Assembly (NCBI GenBank): GCA_964414345.1
Contig: CAYPWF010000011.1
Coordinates: 5,739-69,738, forward strand
Reading direction: 5' to 3'
Length of the DNA: 64,000 nt
Origin: Desulfocorpusculum sp964414345
Lineage (GTDB): Bacteria; Desulfobacterota; Desulfocorpusculales; Desulfocorpusculum
Shown here: piece by piece, positions 60,526 to 64,000 of the stretch
Layout of the letters: each line of letters opens with the position of its first letter
Numbering within the stretch: the stretch's first letter is position 1
Translations under genes and position numbers: made by a program
Notes under the pieces: generated by a model
Database searches by the model: none
The model's input: only the letters and a program-made list of their open reading frames with translations
What the model was told of the DNA's origin: nothing

Positions 60526-61562
60526 GCTGCTTGCTCCTTTGACCCAGGCCCTGCCACCGAGGACCAAACCTTGCCCAAAAGCCCCATCAGCCCCCCTGGG
60601 GCCAGTATCACCAGCGCGGCCAGAAGCGCCCCGAAGATGAAGCGCCAGTATTCGGTGAAAGAGCTCACCGCATCCCTCAAAAATATGAAGACCAAGGAGC
60701 CCAGCATGGGGCCGAAGAAGTTGCTGAAGCCTCCCAAAAGGGTCATAAAGACCATGTCTCCAGAGTGTGTCCAAAAAACCATTGCAGGATCCATATGGCC
60801 CGTAACAGGCGCCATGAGTGCCCCCCCAAGGCCTGTAAAGCAGCCCGACATCACGAAAGCGTAAAGCCTGTAGCGCCGGATGGAAACACCAAGATATTCA
60901 GCCTTGTCAGGGTTGTCCCTTATGGCCTGAAGGGAAAGCCCGAAGTGGGAATGCACTATTCTCCACATAAGGAAAGCGGCAGCCAGAAAAAAAACAAGAC
61001 TGTAGAAATAGTAGGGACCTGAGAAGAAACTCATCTTGTCCATCTGGCTCAGGTCCATGCCCAGAAGTTTGGGCTGCGTAACATGCATCCCCTCGTCCCC
61101 CCCGGTCAGGCTGTAGGTCTTCATGAGAAAGGAGTGGAAGAGCATGCCAAAGGCCAGTGTGAGCATGGCAAAATAAATCTTTATGTACCTCACGCAGATC
61201 AGGCCTGTGAGGAAAGCCACAAGACCGCTTAGTACAACCGCCACAACTATTATCAACTCCATGCTCAATATGGAGTACTTGTGGGTCATGAAGGCCGCGG
61301 TGTATCCCCCTATTCCCAAAAACAGAGCATGGCCGAAGGATATAAGCCCTGTGTAGTTGAAAAGCAAATTCAGCCCCAGAAGTGCAATGGAATAGGAAAA
61401 AAAGGAGAGGCTCAAATAAACCTGATATTCCTTTCCCACAAAGGGCCACACAACGGCAGCCAAGAGAAATCCTATTCCCAGCAGCACTCCAGGGCTGCTC
61501 CTGCCTGAGGGACGGCCCAGTTTCCACTGAAAGCCGCCTTGCTCCAGAGCCGCCCCTTTCAC
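60522..61562 (-). CDS. livM: Branched-chain amino acid-type ABC transporter permease (LivM)
   Basis: A 346-residue integral membrane protein with about nine helices. FNYTGLISFGHALFLGIGGYT and RYIKIYFAMLTLAFGMLFHS are LivM signatures. The coupling helix region SLQAIRDNPDKAEYLGVSIRR contacts the ATPase. The four-base overlaps with livH and livG show co-translation. A Lys/Gln-rich N-terminal tail precedes the first helix. Confidence 0.93.
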   Translation of the reverse strand: MKGAALEQGGFQWKLGRPSGRSSPGVLLGIGFLLAAVVWPFVGKEYQVYLSLSFFSYSIALLGLNLLFNYTGLISFGHALFLGIGGYTAAFMTHKYSILSMELIIVVAVVLSGLVAFLTGLICVRYIKIYFAMLTLAFGMLFHSFLMKTYSLTGGDEGMHVTQPKLLGMDLSQMDKMSFFSGPYYFYSLVFFLAAAFLMWRIVHSHFGLSLQAIRDNPDKAEYLGVSIRRYRLYAFVMSGCFTGLGGALMAPVTGHMDPAMVFWTHSGDMVFMTLLGGFSNFFGPMLGSLVFIFLRDAVSSFTEYWRFIFGALLAALVILAPGGLMGLLGKVWSSVAGPGSKEQAA

Positions 61563-62440
61563 GATGTACCCCCGAAGAGACCTTGAGGCTTCATTACCAA
61601 TACACCGATGACTATCAGATATATGAGCATCATCTCCAGCTCCGGGTACACAGCTATGGAGACGGATTTGAGCAGGCCCACCAGGAGGGCCCCCACAAAG
61701 GCCCCCTTCATGCTCCCAAGCCCTCCTATTACCACCACCGCAAAGGCCAGCACGATGAGATGAACCGCCATCTCTGAGACCGCCGCAGTGGTGGGGATCA
61801 CCAGCGCCCCTCCCACTGTGCCCAGGACCGTCCCCAGGGTGAAGACCTTCATGTACACCACCGAGGTCCTGATCCCCAGGGCCTGGGCCATCTCACTGTG
61901 GGAGGCTGTGGCCCGGATGATCCTGCCGAACCTGGTTCTCCCCAGCACGTAGCCCATGAGAACCGCTATGATCAGCGAGGCCACCATCACCAGGAGGTTA
62001 TAGACCGGGATGGTGGCCCCTCCAATATTGAGGCTCCCGAAGGCCAGGTAAACCCCCTTGGGGGATCTGGGGTACGTGCCCCAAAAAAACCTCATCACAT
62101 CCTCGAACATGAGCACTACGGAAAAGGTGAGTAGCAGCTGGAAGCTCTCGTCTCTTTGGTACACAAACCTGAGAAGCCCCCTCTCCACCATGGGCCCCAT
62201 GGCCCCCAGCAAAACTCCGGCCGCCAAGAGCGGGATGAGGGACAGCAGGGGCGGCCCGCCAGCCCCTGTGAAGGCGTCCACAAAGGTAATGCCCAAATAG
62301 GCCCCGAGGGCGTAGAAGCTCCCGCAGGCCAGGTTGAAGACCTTCTGAACCCCGAAGACCAGCTGCAGGCCTGCTGCCACCAGAAAGAGGATGGAGGCGT
62401 GAAACACGCCGCTGGAGAGGATGTTCAGCAGGGTTGCCAT
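61559..62440 (-). CDS. livH: Branched-chain amino acid-type ABC transporter permease (LivH)
   Basis: A 293-residue permease with about eight helices. FGVQKVFNLACGSFYALGAY is the LivH motif near the N-terminus, and RTRFGRIIRATASHSEMAQA with GIRTSVVYMKVFTLG is its ATPase-contact region. IGGLGSMKGAFVGALLVGLL is also typical. Position after the binding-protein gene and before livM is normal. The gap to the binding-protein stop (62441-62668) holds a hairpin. Confidence 0.93.
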   Translation of the reverse strand: MATLLNILSSGVFHASILFLVAAGLQLVFGVQKVFNLACGSFYALGAYLGITFVDAFTGAGGPPLLSLIPLLAAGVLLGAMGPMVERGLLRFVYQRDESFQLLLTFSVVLMFEDVMRFFWGTYPRSPKGVYLAFGSLNIGGATIPVYNLLVMVASLIIAVLMGYVLGRTRFGRIIRATASHSEMAQALGIRTSVVYMKVFTLGTVLGTVGGALVIPTTAAVSEMAVHLIVLAFAVVVIGGLGSMKGAFVGALLVGLLKSVSIAVYPELEMMLIYLIVIGVLVMKPQGLFGGTS

Positions 62441-62534
62441 TCTGGAGACACCTTAACTCGGAGTATTCATGCCCACAGGATTGGGAGGTAAGATCCCCAA
62501 CCCCGGGGGTGCCTGGCATCGGCCGGGGACCACT

Positions 62535-62563
62535 TGGGGGCTCCTCATGTGCCAAAGCCCCCA
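62535..62563 (-). promoter_or_regulatory. Hairpin in the gap between the binding protein and LivH genes
   Basis: TGGGGGCT (62535-62542) and AGCCCCCA (62556-62563) form a perfect 8-base stem with a 13-base loop within the 228-base gap. Such stems often make the 5' binding-protein message more abundant than the permease message. I see no U-run after it on the transcribed strand. Confidence 0.4.
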
Positions 62564-62668
62564 CCCCACGCTTCCATCGGCAGTCATGTCACTTATGGCC
62601 CTTTTTCACATTCTCGAGCGCACTGTCCTGGATCATCCACCGGCGGCAAACAATCCAGGGTATGGGGC

Positions 62669-63982
62669 TCAGGCCTTCTTCGCCTCTCTGACCTGTTTCT
62701 CCCACTCCTGCATCCACTGGTCAAAGGTGTAGCCTTCGGGCTTCTGGATGCTGGCCGAGGGAAAGATGTGCACCGGGTCAATTGTGACAAAATCATAAGG
62801 GTTCTTATGGGTTGTGACACCCATGAAGAAGCAGCACTCCTGCTTGTTGTCCTTTCTGTATCCCCTGTAGCCTGAAAGGGAAGGCACCTGGATGCCTCTT
62901 AGGGCTTCTATGAGCTGCTCCTTTGTGGGCCACTTTTTGGTCAGGGTATAGCATTTCTCAACAGCTGCCTTGTAGGCCTGAAGAGTGAACCAGGCGTGGT
63001 CGCACTCATAGACAGGGTAGGTCTTGGTCTTCTCGAAATAGACCTTGACGAAATCGTTGAGCATGGGCCAGTTGTCTGTCCATCGGAAATACATGCTGTT
63101 GTAACCCAGAATAAGGCCCTCTGGGGTGAACTCCTTTTTGAGGGTGTCGTGCACACCCCCGCCGGTGGTAAAGCAACCCTTTATGTTCTGGAAGAGTTTC
63201 TTGGCAGCAGCCTGCTTCAGGAAAATGGTTGTGTCGCCTGACCAGAAGCTGCTCATTATCAGGTCCGGCTTCTTGGCAGCCAGAGCGTCTATGGCGGCCG
63301 AGAACTCTGTCTCCCCCAGCTTGAGGAAGATGGAATCCTCGAAGCTTACGTTGGGGTTGTACATCTTGAGGACCCGGCAGTAGGATTCCCAGCAGTCCCT
63401 TCCGTAGGAGTAGTCGTTGTTGATCCCGGCCACCTTCTTCAGGTTCGGGAAAACTTTGGCTGTTAGGATGGCCCCGGCTATTGCCTCCAGCTCGTTGTCC
63501 ACGCTCCGGAAACTGTAATTGGCAACAGGCTGGCCTTCCAAGACCCCCTTCTGGGTGGTGGCATCCCAGCTGAGCCAGAGTTGCTTGAGGGCCTCGGCCT
63601 CCTGGCCCACGGCCTGACCGTTTCCCGTAGACATGAGCCCCACCACCACCTCCACCTTCTCCTGGAGGGTAAGTTTCTTGAACTTCTCCACGGTTTCTTT
63701 TGCGCCTGTCTCCTCCTCCACCTTGAGCTCCACACTGCGCCCCAATATGCCCCCTGATTTGTTGACCTGTTCCGCCCAGATGCGGCAGGCCGTAAGGGCA
63801 GCCACACCTGGCACGGCCATGACCCCGGACTGGGCTGCCATGACCCCTATCTTCACGGGTTCCTTGGGCACCCCCTCGGGCGCTGCGCCCATGGCCGTGG
63901 GCCCGCCCCATGCCATAGCTGCCCCGGCGCCTATTACCCCTGCACCGGCTGTTTTGATGAACTCCCTACGGTTCCTTGCCAT
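62669..63982 (-). CDS. livK: Branched-chain amino acid-type ABC transporter substrate-binding protein with Tat signal
   Basis: A 437-residue type-1 periplasmic binding protein. The N-terminus has a twin-arginine motif, RNRREFIKTAG, then a hydrophobic stretch (VIGAGAAMAWGG) and an AMGAA cleavage region, so export is through Tat in a folded state. The mature part starts VKIGVMAAQSGVMAVPGVAA, the usual ligand-domain opening, and has AGINNDYSYGRDCWESYC. The ligand cannot be told, but the operon with corrinoid methyltransferases points to a methylated amine, betaine or ether. GGGAGGTGTGCG precedes the ATG. First visible gene of the island, at the window edge. Confidence 0.9.
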   Translation of the reverse strand: MARNRREFIKTAGAGVIGAGAAMAWGGPTAMGAAPEGVPKEPVKIGVMAAQSGVMAVPGVAALTACRIWAEQVNKSGGILGRSVELKVEEETGAKETVEKFKKLTLQEKVEVVVGLMSTGNGQAVGQEAEALKQLWLSWDATTQKGVLEGQPVANYSFRSVDNELEAIAGAILTAKVFPNLKKVAGINNDYSYGRDCWESYCRVLKMYNPNVSFEDSIFLKLGETEFSAAIDALAAKKPDLIMSSFWSGDTTIFLKQAAAKKLFQNIKGCFTTGGGVHDTLKKEFTPEGLILGYNSMYFRWTDNWPMLNDFVKVYFEKTKTYPVYECDHAWFTLQAYKAAVEKCYTLTKKWPTKEQLIEALRGIQVPSLSGYRGYRKDNKQECCFFMGVTTHKNPYDFVTIDPVHIFPSASIQKPEGYTFDQWMQEWEKQVREAKKA

Positions 63983-64000
63983 CGCACACCTCCCATTGGG

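Noticed and set aside
1..64000. tRNA, rRNA, CRISPR array or insertion sequence
   Set aside because: No regular repeat-spacer series, no transposase-like protein and no recognisable tRNA or rRNA stretch were found on reading.

Overview
The window is GC-rich, densely coded bacterial chromosome. I infer a strictly anaerobic or facultative Desulfobacterota (deltaproteobacterial) lineage. The basis is the mix of CCG-domain iron-sulfur proteins, TauE/SafE permease clusters with dedicated two-component systems, an ADP-forming acyl-CoA synthetase, and corrinoid methyltransferases of the uroporphyrinogen decarboxylase (URO-D) superfamily. No rRNA, tRNA, insertion sequence or CRISPR array was recognised.

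Layout. (1) 1-1818: C-terminal part of a PEP synthase-like protein. (2) 2183-6780 (+): redox operon with two tandem CCG iron-sulfur proteins, a GlcD-like FAD oxidoreductase and a GlcF-like iron-sulfur protein. (3) 6877-21379: signalling and permease region built from paralogous TauE modules (minus strand), with a membrane-bound AAA+ regulator on the plus strand. Its middle (about 8.4-14.5 kb) carries many lesions: a doubly frameshifted permease, a frameshifted small membrane protein, a frameshifted and truncated PEP synthase-like gene, a broken response regulator and a sensor kinase with an internal deletion. (4) 21767-23827: a Lon-type protease with a receiver domain inserted before its AAA+ module. 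(5) 23842-28198: an L7/L12-like-domain membrane protein, then a zinc/manganese-type ABC transporter. (6) 28199-40621 (+): acyl-CoA synthetase, a lysine 2,3-aminomutase-family radical SAM protein, then a glycogen or alpha-glucan cluster (GT, GlgA, GH57, GlgB) and two membrane proteins. (7) 40635-45133: GAF protein, diheme cytochrome c peroxidase, hybrid PAS kinase. (8) 45590-63982 (-): about 18 kb corrinoid methyl-transfer island.

The island is the most notable system. It combines three URO-D-type methyltransferases (two fused, or meant to be fused, to corrinoid-binding domains), a stand-alone corrinoid protein, a corrinoid-reactivation ferredoxin/ATPase, a DUF1638 protein, a LarA-like protein that keeps the nickel-pincer residues, a GntR regulator, a TRAP transporter and a Liv-type ABC transporter with a Tat-exported binding protein. 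I infer uptake of one or two methylated compounds followed by corrinoid-dependent demethylation. The substrate cannot be read from the sequence.

Four copies of a dispersed intergenic element of up to about 200 bp (near 1.9, 25.1, 41.4 and 45.2 kb) share a GC-rich hairpin. The two best-preserved copies also share a long upstream stem with a compensatory base change, which points to a structured RNA or REP/MITE-like repeat. Many frameshifts fall in G or C runs, so assembly error cannot be separated from real gene decay for those. The internal deletion in the kinase and the pps/regulator junction look like true decay.
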